Origin: Halocaridina rubra | Taxonomy: Eukaryota; Arthropoda; Malacostraca; Decapoda; Atyidae | Length of the DNA stretch: 64,000 nucleotides | NCBI GenBank assembly: GCA_037179515.1 | Contig: JAXCGZ010007707.1 | Coordinates: 5,001 to 69,000, forward strand | Reading direction: 5' to 3' | Part shown: positions 1 through 32,917 of the stretch, piece by piece | Position numbering within the stretch: the stretch's first letter is position 1 | Layout of the letters: every line of letters begins with the position of its first letter | The notes under the pieces: model-generated | Database searches by the model: none | What the model saw: only the letters and a program-made list of their open reading frames with translations | What the model was told of the DNA's origin: nothing | Position numbers and translations under genes: made by a program

Positions 1-1872
<1,872 letters not shown>

Positions 1873-2135
1873 CCTATCTATCTACCTTGGCTGTTTCCCC
1901 TTTTAATTGGGGGGTAGCCGACATCAAGAAAGGAAAACAATAAGGGGATTACTTTTGCTCTATGGGCAATGACGAGGGACCTAGCGACCGTTCAGATGGC
2001 ACTGCTGGAGTGCCACAGCCCATCCTCCCGGCTTTTCCACAACCTGTGTCGCTTCACAACTGCCATCTCCTCCTACTGCCCCTACCACAGGGCTACCTCT
2101 GTAAGATGCAGCCCCGTGGTAACAGCAGATGCCCA

Positions 2136-3239
2136 TCAGAGCTGCGTCACAATCGCTCGCCACTCATTCCTATTCCTAGCACGCTCGCTTGCTTCCCTCA
2201 CATCCATCCTCCTATCTTTCAGGGCTCTCCTTACTCCATCCATCCATCCAAACCTAGGCCTCCCTCTAGCATTTCTCCCATCAACTCTCGCATTCATCAC
2301 CTTTTTCAGCAGCCTTTCATCATCCATCCTTTCCACATGGCCAAACCATCTCAAAACATTCATATCTACTCTGGCTGCAATTTCTCTCCTCACACCCGTT
2401 CTTGCTCTCACCACTTCATTCCTAACCCTATCCAATTGAGATACACCAATCATACTCCTCAGGTATTTCATCTCAAACACATTTAGTTTCCGTCTCTCGC
2501 TTACTTTCATACCCCATAACTCTGATCCATACATCACAGTTGGCACAACCACTCTCTCATACAAAACTTTCTTAACATTCATTTCCAACCCTCTATTCTT
2601 CATCACTCCTTTCAATGCACCCAACACTTTACATCCTTCATTCACTCTGTGACACACATCTGCTTCCACTCCACCATTTGCAGCTATAACCAATCCTAAA
2701 TACTTAAACTGATTAACCTCCTCAAGTGTCTCTCCATTCAACATAACATTCAATCCAGCACCATCCTCATTTCTTGTACACCTCATAACCTTATTCTTTC
2801 CCACATTCACTCGCAACTTCCTTCTCTCACACACCATTCCAAATTCTGACACTAACTGACACAGCTTTTCCTCTGAATCTGCCACCACCACAGTATCATC
2901 TGCAAACAGCAACTGATTCAGCTCCCACTTGTTATCATCCCCATCTACCATTCTCAAACCTCGACCATGCACTCGCTCATTCACCTCTCTTACAACTCCA
3001 TCAATATACAAATTGAACAGCCATGGTGACATCACACATCCCTGTCTCAGTCCCACACTCACTGGAAACCACTCACTCACTTCATTCCCTACCCTAACAC
3101 AAGCTCTACTGCCATCATACAAACTCTTCACTGCATGCAACAATTTACCATTAATTCCATATAATCTCAAAACATTCCACATAGCCTCTCTATCAACTCT
3201 ATCATATGCTTTCTCCAGATCCAAAAATGCAAAATACAC
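2136..3239 (-). pseudogene. LINE-A reverse transcriptase, C-terminal part
   Basis: An open stretch of 367 codons contains FLDLEKAYDRVDREAMW (first catalytic Asp of RT), VGLRQGCVMSPWLFNLYIDG, LLFADDTVVVAD (the catalytic FADD box) and the C-terminal RWFGHVERM...GRPRFGWMDGVRRAL tail. It is the continuation of the RT begun at 3682, with a frame break near 3240-3254, so this copy is non-autonomous. It is a clean reference for identifying smaller LINE-A fragments elsewhere in the window. Confidence 0.85.
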
Positions 3240-3253
3240 ATCCTTACCCTTTG

Positions 3254-3682
3254 CTAAATATTTCTCACATAACTGCTAACTATAAAAATCTGATCTATAC
3301 AACCTCTACCTCTCCTAAAACCACTCTGCACTTCCACAATCACATATTCTGTCTTATCCCTAATCCTATTAACCAGTATCCTACCATACACTTTTCCTAC
3401 CACACTCAACAAACTTATACCCCTAAATTTACTGCATTCATACACATCTCCCTTACCTATGTATAGGGGCACTATACAGGCAATCACCCATTCCACTGGC
3501 ACCACTGACAACATAAAGCATATATTAAACACTCTCACTAACCATTCCAATGCAGTCACACCCCTTTCTTTCAACATCTCCGCTCTCACACCATCCATTC
3601 CAGGTGCTTTACCTGCTTTCGCTTCATAAAATGCCCTTTTCACCTCCTCTCTTGTAATCTCTCTCTCATTTTCATCTCCCAT
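3254..3682 (-). pseudogene. LINE-A reverse transcriptase, N-terminal part
   Basis: 142 codons with the RT N-terminal motifs KAPGMDGVRAEMLK, WVIACIVPLYIGKGD, FRGISLLSVVGKVYGRIL and VQSGFRRGRG. It reads into the next block at 3239 after a frame break. Confidence 0.8.
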
Positions 3683-4364
3683 TACTGGCCCTTAACCCCC
3701 CCCCCCACTACCACTATAGCTGCCTCTCTATCTTCCTCAACATTCAGCAAGCACTCAAAATATTCTGCCCATCTTTTCCTTGCATCGTTCCCTCTTAACA
3801 TCTGTCCATTCCTCGATCCACCCTTCCTTACTCTCTTCACTTCTTTCCAAAACTTCTTTTTATTCTCCTCATATGACCTACTAAATCCTGTCCCCACCTA
3901 ACATTTGCCAACCTCTTCTCTTCATCTACCTTCTGCTTGGTTTCCACATTTTTCTCCCTATATCTTTCATACTTCTCCCTACTTTTACACTGCAGCCATT
4001 CCTCAAAAGCCCTCTTTTTCTCTTCCACCTTCATTTTCACCCCTTCATTTCACCACTCACTGCCCCTCCTCATGCCACCTCCAACAAACCTCTTTCCACA
4101 CACATCACTTGCATGTCCCACAAAACCTTCATTCATCAACCCCCATTCCTCCTCTAACTCCCTAACTTCTCTTTCTTTCACCCTGTCATATACCACTTTC
4201 AACCTGTCCTGATATTCCTGTCTCTTCTCTGGCTTTTTCAACTCTTCCACCTTCACTATTTCCCTTCTACATCCCCCCACTCTATTTCCCCACTCTTTTG
4301 CTTCAACCAAAATATGATCAGACAACCCAGCAGCCACACCCCTGAATGCATGTAATATCGTCAA
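3682..4364 (-). pseudogene. LINE-A coding remnants upstream of the RT
   Basis: Three overlapping frame segments (3682-3897, 3837-4040, 4050-4364) are lysine/arginine/glutamate-rich and read in order toward the RT (for example KSREKYERYREKNVETKQKVDEEKR in pieces). This is the usual linker between endonuclease and RT in LINE polyproteins. At least two frameshifts separate them. No endonuclease motifs are visible, so the copy is 5'-truncated at about 4370. Confidence 0.6.
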
Positions 4365-4373
4365 GGAAAAAGC

Positions 4374-5560
4374 CCCATCGTATATAGAGTGACTACACCT
4401 GTGTAATTGTTTATTTATTTTTTTATATTTTTAATACCACACTACAGTATTATATTCAGTCGTTGCATAATAAAAAAAATTAGGTTTCTAGTCTTGCTTT
4501 TCATTTTTTTTTATGTTAGTTTTATTTATTTTTGCAGCTAGGGGTTGGCTCTCCCCCTTCCTCTTCTCCTACCGCTTATATCACCTGCTCGACGTCTGTT
4601 GTTCACCGTATATAGTGAGTAGAATGTGTATAATATTGTTTATTTACATCATTACTGTAATTGCATAATGAAAAAAATCTAGTGCTCTAGTCTTGCTTTT
4701 ATTAATTTTTTTATGTTACAGAATCTTTATTGATTTTTGCAGCTAGGGGTTCGTTATAACGCTTCCCCCTCCTCTTCTCCTACCACATAAGTCACACGGT
4801 CACTGCCACCAAAATGCTCATCCCATACCTGTTGGTCACCGTATATAGTGAATAGAATGTGTTTTATATTTTTTTTTGTTACAGTAATTCAGGCGTTGCA
4901 TAATGAAAAAATGTAGTTTTCTAGTCTTGCTTTTGTTAATAGTTTCTTACGTTTGCAGATAGGGGTTCCTCCTCCTCTTCTTATACCGCATATGTCAAGT
5001 GCTCACCGCCACTATGCTCATCCCATGCCTGTTGCTCACCGTATAATAGAGTGAGTAGAATGTGTGTTATCTTTTGTATTTGTTACAGTAATTCAGGCGT
5101 TGCATAATGAAAATTTTTTTTTAGTATTTTATTCTTCCTTTTGTTAATTGCTTTCATTTTATCTTTGTTTACGTTTGCAGATGGGATTCATTCTAACATT
5201 TCCCCCTCCTCTTCCGCTACCGCTTACGTCATGTGCTCACCGCCACCACGCTCATCCCATGCCTGTTGCGCACCGTATATAGAGTGAGTAGAATGTTTTA
5301 CGTTCAGGCATTGCATAATTAAATTTTTTTTTAGTATCTTAGTCTTGCTTTGGTTATTTTTATATTTATTTTATCTTGTTTACGTTTGCAGATAGAGGTT
5401 CGTTCTCCCGCATCCTCCTCCTCTTCTCCTACCGCTTAAGTTACGTGCTCACCGCCACCACGCACGACCCAGTGTATGTTGCCCACCGCATAATAGTGGT
5501 TTAATTTGCTTACTGTACAGTAAATCTGAATACAGTATTTTTTATACTCTTCACTATTTG
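4374..5560 (+). repeat. Tandem repeat block, five units of about 205-222 bp
   Basis: A unit beginning at TTTGCAGNTAGGGGTTC recurs with its GCAG at 4534, 4739, 4955, 5177 and 5388 (spacings 205, 216, 222, 211). Each unit contains a CT-rich stretch (CCTCTTCTCCTACCGC), CACCGTATATAGTGAGTAGAATG and GTTGCATAATGAAAA. A sixth related unit lies at about 6247. Units are diverged, so the array is not recent. It probably derives from the internal repeats of a DNA transposon, because related sequence continues into 5927-6562. Confidence 0.8.
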
Positions 5561-5669
5561 TTTGTCAATATAAATAGCTACAGGTCTTTCTGCTATGTTC
5601 TGTACTTATAAAATATGCTTTACTTATCTTATATCTTTGGCATAGTGTGTCTATGTACGGTTGTGAAAA

Positions 5670-8256
<2,587 letters not shown>

Positions 8257-9430
8257 TGTTCCCCCGGTTATTCGCGTTTCTTGGTTCGCTTTCTCACTCT
8301 ATCGCAATTTTGTTTTGGGATAAATTATTATTTTATTTTATGTATATATGCAAAAATATTAAAATAAAAAAAAAAAAAAAATTCTCAGTATTTTAATTTT
8401 TTTTATTGAAAAAAACATATTTCATTATCTAATTGATAATAAAAATTTATTTCCCAGCCTACAAATAATAAAACATTAAAAAATAGTTAAAAAACATAAA
8501 TTTTGATAGATAGATACGTTTATTGACCACCTCTTTTGAAAAGTACAGTATAATCTTTACAAAAGGAATATTTGGTCCAAATTACAATGAATAAATGCAA
8601 TAGATTTTGTACAATCATCAATTAAGTAAATGAATTTTAAATTAATATACATTGCACTAATAACTGAATGATATACGTATGTACAGTATAACTCACAGTA
8701 TTGCATCATGTGAAATAGTGTTCGATAGCGTACAATGTATTGGGGTCGCAACATGTAAAATACGATACCGCTATCAGCGTTTCGGACAAAGACTCGTTCA
8801 GTCTAACTCAAGTGTGAGCCGTTCAGGTTGTGCTTATTAAACATTTTGCTTGTGTTTGATAGCGTACAATGTATTGGGGTCGCAGCTATGTGAGCTAGCA
8901 TATATATTTATATTTCCAGTAGTTTCATGATTTTATTGATAAAAAAAACGTATTTCTTAGCCTAAGAATAATAAAACAGTAAAAAATAGTAAAAAACATA
9001 AATACTAACAGTATTGCAACATGTAAAATACGTTACCGCTATCAGCATTTTGGACAAAGACTCGTTCAGTCTAACTCAAGTGTGCGCCGTTCACGTTGTG
9101 CTTATTAAACGTTTTGCTTGTGTTCGATAGCGTACAATGTATTGGGGTCGAAGCTACGTGAGCTAGCATATATATTTATATTTCCAGTAGTTTCATGATT
9201 TTATTGATAAAAAAACGTATTTCTTAGCATAAGAATAATAAAATAGTAAAAAACATAAATACTAACAGTATTGCAACATATAAAATACGATACCGCTATC
9301 AGCGTTTCGGACAAAGGCTTCCACCATCTTCCATTGTCTCGCCTCACTCGTGTGCACCATTTACGTTGTGCTTATTATTATTAATACGGTTTGCTTGTGA
9401 TTTTTTTACTCGCATATTTTAACCTTTGCA

Positions 9431-9535
9431 ATGCCTCCCAAGCATCCTTCATCTTCTAAGGCTTCTTGTAGTGAGCCTAAGCGGCAAAGGAAAATTATAA
9501 CCATTGTAGATAAAGTGAAACTCTTAGATATGTAG
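9431..9535 (+). pseudogene. Truncated Tigger transposase start in element B
   Basis: Same start as in element A (MPPKHPSSSKASCSEPKRQR) but with the second Met codon lost and an in-frame TAG after VKLLDM. Dead remnant. Confidence 0.7.
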
Positions 9536-9609
9536 AAAGAAGGAAAAAAGTTTGTGGATGTCGGCCGCTATTTTACGTAAACGTAAAAATTATTGTAAAA
9601 TACTGTACC

Positions 9610-10549
9610 TGTGGAGGATTTCCTGTGTGTTATTTACCCTTCGATCTTATAACCCCCTAAATTCGGAAATCCTGACGCGGCTTCAGTAGAGGCCTACCAC
9701 GATCTCAAATTTAAATCCTCTACCAATAAAATATAATTAATATTACATGCATAGACATACATGCAAATATTTTATAAGGGGGTTTATGAACTGCTGATAT
9801 GTAAACATTTAAATAAACTCTCCTCACCTTAAATTAAAACTTCCTCATACAGAATAATACATTTTCTAACATACATTCTACCTACGAGTGTTCAATTAAA
9901 TGAGCTAATTCTGTCCCTCACATGTAGTTCTAAATATTGTTAGAAATATAATAACTGCACTCATCTGTCCAGATAACCCTGATGTCGTCAGCAACTCAGG
10001 ACTCTGAATCAAAAACGTATCTTCTGATCCACAGATCTCTATCACGTTCTTTACTTGAGTGTCTCGTAACGTCTCACGAGGACAACTAATTATAAACTTA
10101 TAAGTACTGTCAATAAACACAGTAAAAATGAGTGCCTCGTAGCATCTCACGACAGCAACTAACTTTTTGTAAGAAAGTCATATAAAACTCCCTTCGTTTG
10201 TAAGGGTCCTTGATACTAGGACTAACCTGAGTTATGACTTGTTTACAATGGTTCTTTGTTCAACGAGGCAGGCGATGCAATAAGCGTTATCAAGGAGGTG
10301 AAGGGTTAATGGCTAAAATCCATTAGTGACCTACATTCCTTTCTCCAAGTCTTATACAGCCAGCCTCCATAATAAACTACACATTATACATACGAATATA
10401 CGTGTATACATGATAGAAATTAATAAGTACACATACTAAGTGAAAAAGTATACATTCATGCATTTACGTTACAATAAATGAAACTATATGCAAAACAACA
10501 TTTACATAATGTACGTAGAAATAAACTGTCTTGAAATACATTCAAGACA
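9610..10549 (+). mobile_element. Solo LTR (about 940 bp) with 5-bp target duplication
   Basis: Begins TGTGGAGGATTTCC and ends TTCAAGACA (TG...CA). It is flanked by GTACC at 9605-9609 and 10550-10554. Uninterrupted sequence of element A continues across the insertion point, which confirms the boundaries. A second copy lies at 26783-27658 in the opposite orientation. No internal retrotransposon sequence is present, so both are products of LTR-LTR recombination. Confidence 0.85.
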
Positions 10550-10799
10550 GTACCTATGTATGTCACGTCATCATCACCTCATGCACGGTAAGTTTTCCTA
10601 TCACTTTCATAAAAGATTACGTTGCTAGCTGTTATTTATAATGTAAAGGGTGTTTTTTTAACAGTACAGGGAGGGTTTATACAATGTAAACGTAAAAATA
10701 AATTAAAATATCTATGTACATATAGGCTGATCCTACTCCGTGGCTTTTCTGGTTCGCGCCGGGTCCCGGAACCGAGCTACCGCGATATGGGGGTGAACA

Positions 10800-10909
<110 letters not shown>

Positions 10910-10910
10910 A

Positions 10911-10940
10911 CACATACATACATACATACATACATACATA
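10911..10940. repeat. (ACAT)n microsatellite, left flank of LINE-B copy B1
   Basis: About seven ACAT units end where LINE-B sequence begins (CAGGTTTTAAGG). The same repeat resumes after the 3' end of the LINE at 12682. Confidence 0.95.
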
Positions 10941-12681
10941 CAGGTTTTAAGGCTAAAGAGAGCGGATGGAAGCATCACTGAGACGGACGAAGAGATCTGC
11001 AAAGAATTGAACAAGGAGTTTCAGTCAGTATTTACAGTAGAAAATACCCCACCCCCTCAGATTGCAGTGATAGAAGCTCAAGGGCCGGTATTAGAGAACA
11101 TCAACCTTACAGCCACAGAGGTATGCAAAGCGCTGAAGGATTTAGATGTTCATAAAGCTACAGGTCCTGATGACATATCCCCTCATGTGCTTAAAAAATG
11201 CGCAAACACAATATCAGTGGCACTAAGTATCATATTTAAGGAGTCACTGGAGTCGGGGGAGATTCCAAGATGCTGGAAACAAGCAAATGTGATACCTATC
11301 TTCAAAAAGGGAAGGAGGGATACGGCTCTGAACTATAGACCAGTTTCCTTGACCAGCATAGTTTGCAAACTTATGGAGAAACTACTAAGGAAACATATCT
11401 CTCTTCACTTGGAATCCTTCAACTTTTTGTCAGTGAGGCAACATGGCTTCAGAGAAGGAAGATCAACAGTAACAAACTTATTAGAATTTTATGATGAGGT
11501 AAGCCAAATCTTACAGGAAAGAGAGGGCTGGGCAGATTGCATATTCCTAGACTTCCAGAAAGCGTTTGACACTGTTCCACATGGGAGACTTATTGGGAAG
11601 CTGCAATCAATGGCTAGAATAGGTGGAAATGTCTTGGAATGGATAAAAACTTACTTAGAAGGAAGGGAACAGAGGGTTAGAGTAAGACACTCAGTGTCTG
11701 AATGGAAAAGAGTTAGTAGTGGAGTTCCACAGGGTTCAGTTTTAGGGCCACTTTTGTTCCTTGTATATGTAAATGACCTACCAGAGTCTGTAAATTCATT
11801 CATGAATATGTTTGCAGATGATGCAAAGATTGTGAAGAAAGTAAAAAACGAGAACAATGGTAGAGAACTTCAGGAGGATCTAAATAATCTGCATGAGTGG
11901 TCAGAAAAGTGGCTAATGAAATTCAATACCTCAAAATGTAAGGTAATGAGAATGGGTACAAGTGCAAGAAGGCCCAAGCTTGACTACTCGGTGGCTGGAG
12001 TACAACTTCAAGAGACAGAAAATGAGAGAGATCTAGGAGTAAACATACTGGCAGATTTGTCTCCAGAAATACATATAAATGGCGTAGTAAGGGCAGCATA
12101 TGCATTCTTATCAAATGTAAGGGTAGCCTTCAGGCACATGGACAAGGAAATGTTCAGAAATATTTATGTAACCTATGTGAGGCCAAAACTCGAATATGCA
12201 GCCCCCTTTTGGAATCCGCACTTGAAAAAGCACATAGCTAAGCTTGAAAAAGTTCAAAGACATGCCACGAAACTGGTGCCAGAAATACGTAATCTCGGTT
12301 ATGATGAGAGGCTGAGGGAATTAGACTTGCCATCACTCGAAGCTAGAAGAGTAAGGGGGGATATGGTGACAGTCTTTAAATTCCTTCATGGTTATGATAG
12401 AGTGGATAGGGATCGATATTTCGATATGGCTGGCTCTAGAACTAGAGGTCATAGTTTGAAGCTTCGTACGAAAACTTGTTTGCAGGATGTAAGGAAATAC
12501 TTTTTCAGTGTAAGAGTAGTTGATAATTGGAATTCGCTAAGCGAGGAGGTAGTTAATGCTATCTCAATCCATAGTTTTAAGAACAGGTATGATAAGTATC
12601 ACTAAGTCTAAAAATGGAACCGATCAGGAGACGGGAAGATACGAGCTTTGGGCTCTTTCCCGTAAACACAATTAGGTGATC
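10941..12681 (+). mobile_element. LINE-B copy B1, 5'-truncated, inserted in (ACAT)n
   Basis: Starts within the linker before the RT domain and ends with the family 3' UTR and the tail AATTAGGTGATCAC. Both flanks are ACAT repeats, so the element landed in a microsatellite. A stem-loop lies at 12631-12663 (ACGGGAA paired to TTCCCGT, inner GAGC to GCTC). Confidence 0.9.
11007..12605 (+). CDS. LINE-B reverse transcriptase (copy B1), open frame without endonuclease
   Basis: 532 codons without interruption. It contains DLDVHKATGPDDISPHVLKK, VIPIFKKGRRDTALNYRPVS, QHGFREGRS, the catalytic FLDFQKAFDTVPHG, SSGVPQGSVLGPLLFLVYVN, FADDAKIVKK (catalytic FADD) and the C-terminal RRATK-like and TRGHSLKLR motifs ending KNRYDKYH. 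The layout is CR1/Jockey-group. The first ATG is only the first Met after a 5' truncation; the endonuclease and ORF1 are missing. It is useful as an intact RT reference for the damaged copies. Confidence 0.85.
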   Translation: MNKEFQSVFTVENTPPPQIAVIEAQGPVLENINLTATEVCKALKDLDVHKATGPDDISPHVLKKCANTISVALSIIFKESLESGEIPRCWKQANVIPIFKKGRRDTALNYRPVSLTSIVCKLMEKLLRKHISLHLESFNFLSVRQHGFREGRSTVTNLLEFYDEVSQILQEREGWADCIFLDFQKAFDTVPHGRLIGKLQSMARIGGNVLEWIKTYLEGREQRVRVRHSVSEWKRVSSGVPQGSVLGPLLFLVYVNDLPESVNSFMNMFADDAKIVKKVKNENNGRELQEDLNNLHEWSEKWLMKFNTSKCKVMRMGTSARRPKLDYSVAGVQLQETENERDLGVNILADLSPEIHINGVVRAAYAFLSNVRVAFRHMDKEMFRNIYVTYVRPKLEYAAPFWNPHLKKHIAKLEKVQRHATKLVPEIRNLGYDERLRELDLPSLEARRVRGDMVTVFKFLHGYDRVDRDRYFDMAGSRTRGHSLKLRTKTCLQDVRKYFFSVRVVDNWNSLSEEVVNAISIHSFKNRYDKYH

Positions 12682-12800
12682 ACATACATACATACATACA
12701 TACATACATACATACATACATACATACATACATACATACATACATACATACATACATACATACATACATACATACATACATACATACATACATACATACA

Positions 12801-12828
<28 letters not shown>
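12682..12828. repeat. (ACAT)n microsatellite, about 147 bp
   Basis: Right flank of LINE-B copy B1, continuous with the tail of the element and passing into (TA)n at 12829. Confidence 0.97.

Positions 12829-12880
<52 letters not shown>
12829..12880. repeat. (TA)n microsatellite, about 52 bp
   Basis: Compound with the preceding (ACAT)n array. Confidence 0.95.
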
Positions 12881-12884
<4 letters not shown>

Positions 12885-13018
12885 GATAACATTAATCAGT
12901 CATGTTTTTACAACAATACTATGGCATATACTACAGCAACTTCACAGAGTGAAAAGTCAAAGTTTTTAAGGGAGAACTACAAATTAAATATTAAAGAATA
13001 ACAATATATTTTACTTAC

Positions 13019-27887
<14,869 letters not shown>

Positions 27888-27935
27888 AACTGAAAATGGA
27901 CATATAATTAAAATATATTCAAATATAAAATACAC

Positions 27936-28060
27936 TTAGGTTGGAGCAAGGGAATTAAGGCTGGATGTCCATCCCAACACCCTTTGTGGGGTAAAACATG
28001 TTGTTTGTCACTTCTCAAGTTAATCAATTTAAGCACATGCTACCGGGTCTCTATTAACCT
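27936..28060 (-). repeat. tRNA-derived SINE (S1), partial
   Basis: GGGAATTAAGGCTGGATGTC, CTTCTCAAGTTAATCAA, GCTACCGGGTCTC; diverged. Confidence 0.6.
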
Positions 28061-28334
28061 ACCTCACTGTAGTAATACAATAACAGCATTTATCAATATC
28101 CAAAGGTGAATTAGGAAAGGTATCCTTGAAAATCCTTTCCTAAATTAAGAGTTTTATTTTAATTGTAAGCCTCTGAGTTATCAAACAGTAAGTATTAAAA
28201 ATACATCTCTGGAGCAAAAGGTTAATATATACTGTACTTTCTGGTAATGTGAGATTTGTAAATGAAATGTAGCCAAAATTTAGCGAGTCAAAATGAATAT
28301 GCTAAACCACGCCCCAGAAGTCACCAGCAACAGA

Positions 28335-28460
28335 TCTTGTTAAGAAGAGCAATCCCAGGTTATTCTAGGGTTATTCATATTTACAGAGCGTGTCACCTAA
28401 CCAAACAATTTACGGGGTTATTTAGCTTGACATGGGATTCTGGAGGTTAACCATTTTCTT
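28335..28460 (+). repeat. Interspersed repeat R1
   Basis: TTAAGAAGAGCAATCCCAGG, TCACCTAACCAAACAATTTA, CGGGGTTATTTAGC and TGGAGGTTAACC align with other R1 copies. Confidence 0.65.
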
Positions 28461-28844
28461 ACAATCTCAAAACCTTTGTAGACACATGTAATAACAAAAG
28501 CTCCAGGGAATAAAAGGAAAAAATTCTCTTCAATTCTTGAGTTCCATTATTCAATAAAATCTTACTTAGGCTTTTCTTCAGGATTCATTTATCATCAAAT
28601 AAGAAAACCGTTAATATACAGTATTAACCTGACATGACCTAATGTCAGAGAGTGATCTACTTTGGCATATCATAAAACAGAAAAGTGAATGATGAAACAA
28701 AGGATTAAGTCCAATGAAACATGGGCAATTAGTCTAAAATGTTCTTAAAATTGAACTAGCGTAAGGTCCCAGGATCATCTGGGTCCCTAAAAAACCTTTG
28801 AACCCCTTCTAGGATACTGCAATCATAGTTTTAAGGCTAGATAT

Positions 28845-28935
28845 GAGTAGTGAGTAAAATATGATAGAGACCAGAAGATAGGGAGCTACAGGCATTGGGC
28901 TCTTTCTCGTGAAGTCCATTAGGTCAATACACAAG
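28845..28935 (+). repeat. 3' end fragment of a LINE-B relative
   Basis: CCAGAAGATAGGGAGCTACA then GGGCTCTTTCTCGTGAAGTC and CATTAGGTCAATACACAAG follow the LINE-B 3' UTR order (stem-loop then AATTAGGTAATCAC) with about a fifth of the bases changed. Confidence 0.5.
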
Positions 28936-28939
28936 ACCA

Positions 28940-29380
28940 AAAATTTTCAAAATTTGTCGTTTGGCACTCTGCAGTGACACTCCCCCCAAAAAAAATCTGC
29001 AATAAGCATTCGCCAACCCCAACCAGTAACCCTTCTCTTATAAATTATTGCAATGTTTACTTTTACACCCCCAAATAAAATGGAAATACAAAACATTAAA
29101 AAATACCCAAAATAATTAAAAACAATCGTTTCAATTATCATGTAGTTTCTTAACTGGGTTTAACTAACCTAACCTAATAAAATAATTTTTTGGAAATATT
29201 TTCTTAAATGGAATTAGGATAGGACCAATAGAATAGCGCTTAGACATTATCCAAACATTAAAACTATGCTTAACCATCATTTATTTTATTTTACCTCCAT
29301 ATATTATCTTTACAAGGAATACTTTCTCTTTTCACAATCCATATTCACTTATTTTCACAACCGTGTTTACACCGATTCAA
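28940..29380. other. Intergenic/5' region of SNX13, nothing else recognised
   Basis: AT-rich; a short AACTAACCTAACCTAATAA patch at about 29160. A 5' UTR exon of SNX13 could lie here but cannot be fixed from sequence alone. Confidence 0.5.
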
Positions 29381-29384
29381 CAAG

Positions 29385-29470
29385 CAGTCGCTTCTCGTAT
29401 GTCATGAACATAGTCCGAGGGGCGGATTATCTGAGTTCTGATTGGCCACAGAAATCTTGACTGAATTTCT
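29385..29470 (-). promoter_or_regulatory. Candidate SNX13 promoter (CCAAT box and GC box)
   Basis: On the minus strand GGCCAATCAGAACTC (CCAAT box) is followed about 17 bases later by CCGCCCC (GC box), in an otherwise AT-rich region about 1.5 kb upstream of the first coding exon. Position and orientation suit SNX13; no TATA box seen. Confidence 0.35.
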
Positions 29471-29693
29471 ATTTACCAATGTTATACGAAGGTGCGAGTC
29501 CCGAGCCCTTTTCAGATACTCCTTCTATTGACTGTCAAAACAAAATATAAATAATTTTATATAAATAAGGGGCGAGTTCTGAACACTTTTATTGACTGTC
29601 CGTAAAACAAAATTTAAATAAAGTTCCTAACAACTTTCAAACATATATGTAAAAAAAGATACTAAAATGAGCAATTTTAAGCCAATAAAATTT

Positions 29694-30172
<479 letters not shown>

Positions 30173-30199
30173 GCATATATGACGCGGCCCAAAGGGATT

Positions 30200-30630
30200 T
30201 CTCGTATTTGTATCTAAATTTTATGTATCATATTTTACTTCATGTCTTTTTATGTTATTTTGTGACAATTTTATACATCATATTTTACTTCATGTCTTTT
30301 ATGTTACTTTGTGACTAAATTTTATATATCATTTTTTACTTCATGCCTGTTATGTTTCATAAATCTCTTAATGCAACAGATTTTATTTTGTATATAGTAA
30401 TCTAGTCTAAGTTTTAATACCACGTATCTTAATATGATTAAATTCTTAATTGATTCTTAGTAGGAACTTTCATTCCTAACAATGCTAATGATTGTTTCAA
30501 GTTTTTAGACTTTCAAGTAACATGCCAACACTCGGACGGTATATACCTTGTACAGCAAATTATGAAGAATAACCTGTGTATCTTTTGGAAATAAACTTTT
30601 TTATTTTCATTTGATTTGTTAGCTCAGTGA
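30200..30630. other. Intergenic, short internal repeat
   Basis: ATTTTACTTCATGTCTTTT and relatives occur three times between about 30220 and 30350 (period about 62 bp). No gene seen. Confidence 0.5.
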
Positions 30631-30639
30631 ACTGTTGTG

Positions 30640-31161
<522 letters not shown>

Positions 31162-31238
31162 AACAAAACTGGGCAGAATTCTGGAAACTTTTCAGATATT
31201 TCTTCTATTGTATATAAAAAACAAAATATAATTAAAAT

Positions 31239-31315
31239 ATGCAGTTTTCTCTAGGCATGACAAGGATGGACAGGATGAAGAATGAGTATGCTAGAGAGAC
31301 ATATTTGATGATTTC
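31239..31315 (+). repeat. LINE coding fragment
   Basis: TAGGCATGACAAGGATGGAC and GAATGAGTATGCTAGAGAG match the start of the fragment at 22655-22925. Confidence 0.5.
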
Positions 31316-31330
31316 TCTTAGCTTCTAGGG

Positions 31331-31578
<248 letters not shown>

Positions 31579-31737
31579 TTGTTGGGCCCGAATGAGATTG
31601 TGAGTTGAATTAAATGCAAAAATGAAGCCACGAGTGAATTTGGGGAATCTGTAATATGAACATAGTGGCATTCAGATAGAATGCATTCATTCCTAAGCAT
31701 AGCAAATATAAGCCATAAAGTCTGATTCCTTTTAACC

Positions 31738-32800
<1,063 letters not shown>

Positions 32801-32802
32801 AG

Positions 32803-32822
32803 CCAATACGTACAACCACACG
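32803..32822 (+). promoter_or_regulatory. ER stress response element-like site
   Basis: CCAATACGTACAACCACACG resembles the ERSE (CCAAT-N9-CCACG) with spacing N8 and a CCACACG second half. It lies about 50 bases upstream of the TATA-like box and 96 bases before the ERp29 ATG. ERp29 is an ER chaperone, so the context fits; the match is imperfect. Confidence 0.4.
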
Positions 32823-32853
32823 TAGCAGAAGCTACTAGAGGGTGATCAAGGGG

Positions 32854-32860
32854 TATTTAA
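32854..32860 (+). promoter_or_regulatory. TATA-like box of ERp29
   Basis: TATTTAA with TACTCATCTC downstream; a start about 30 bases on would give a 5' UTR of about 33 nt before the ATG at 32918. Confidence 0.4.
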
Positions 32861-32917
32861 TACTCATCTCTGCACTTCCTACTTCATAAGCGATCCCGAG
32901 AAGGTTGAGCCATTAGA

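Noticed and set aside
1969..4212. Plus-strand open frames of 86-174 codons opposite LINE-A
   Set aside because: They are antisense shadows of the minus-strand LINE-A coding region and 3' UTR.
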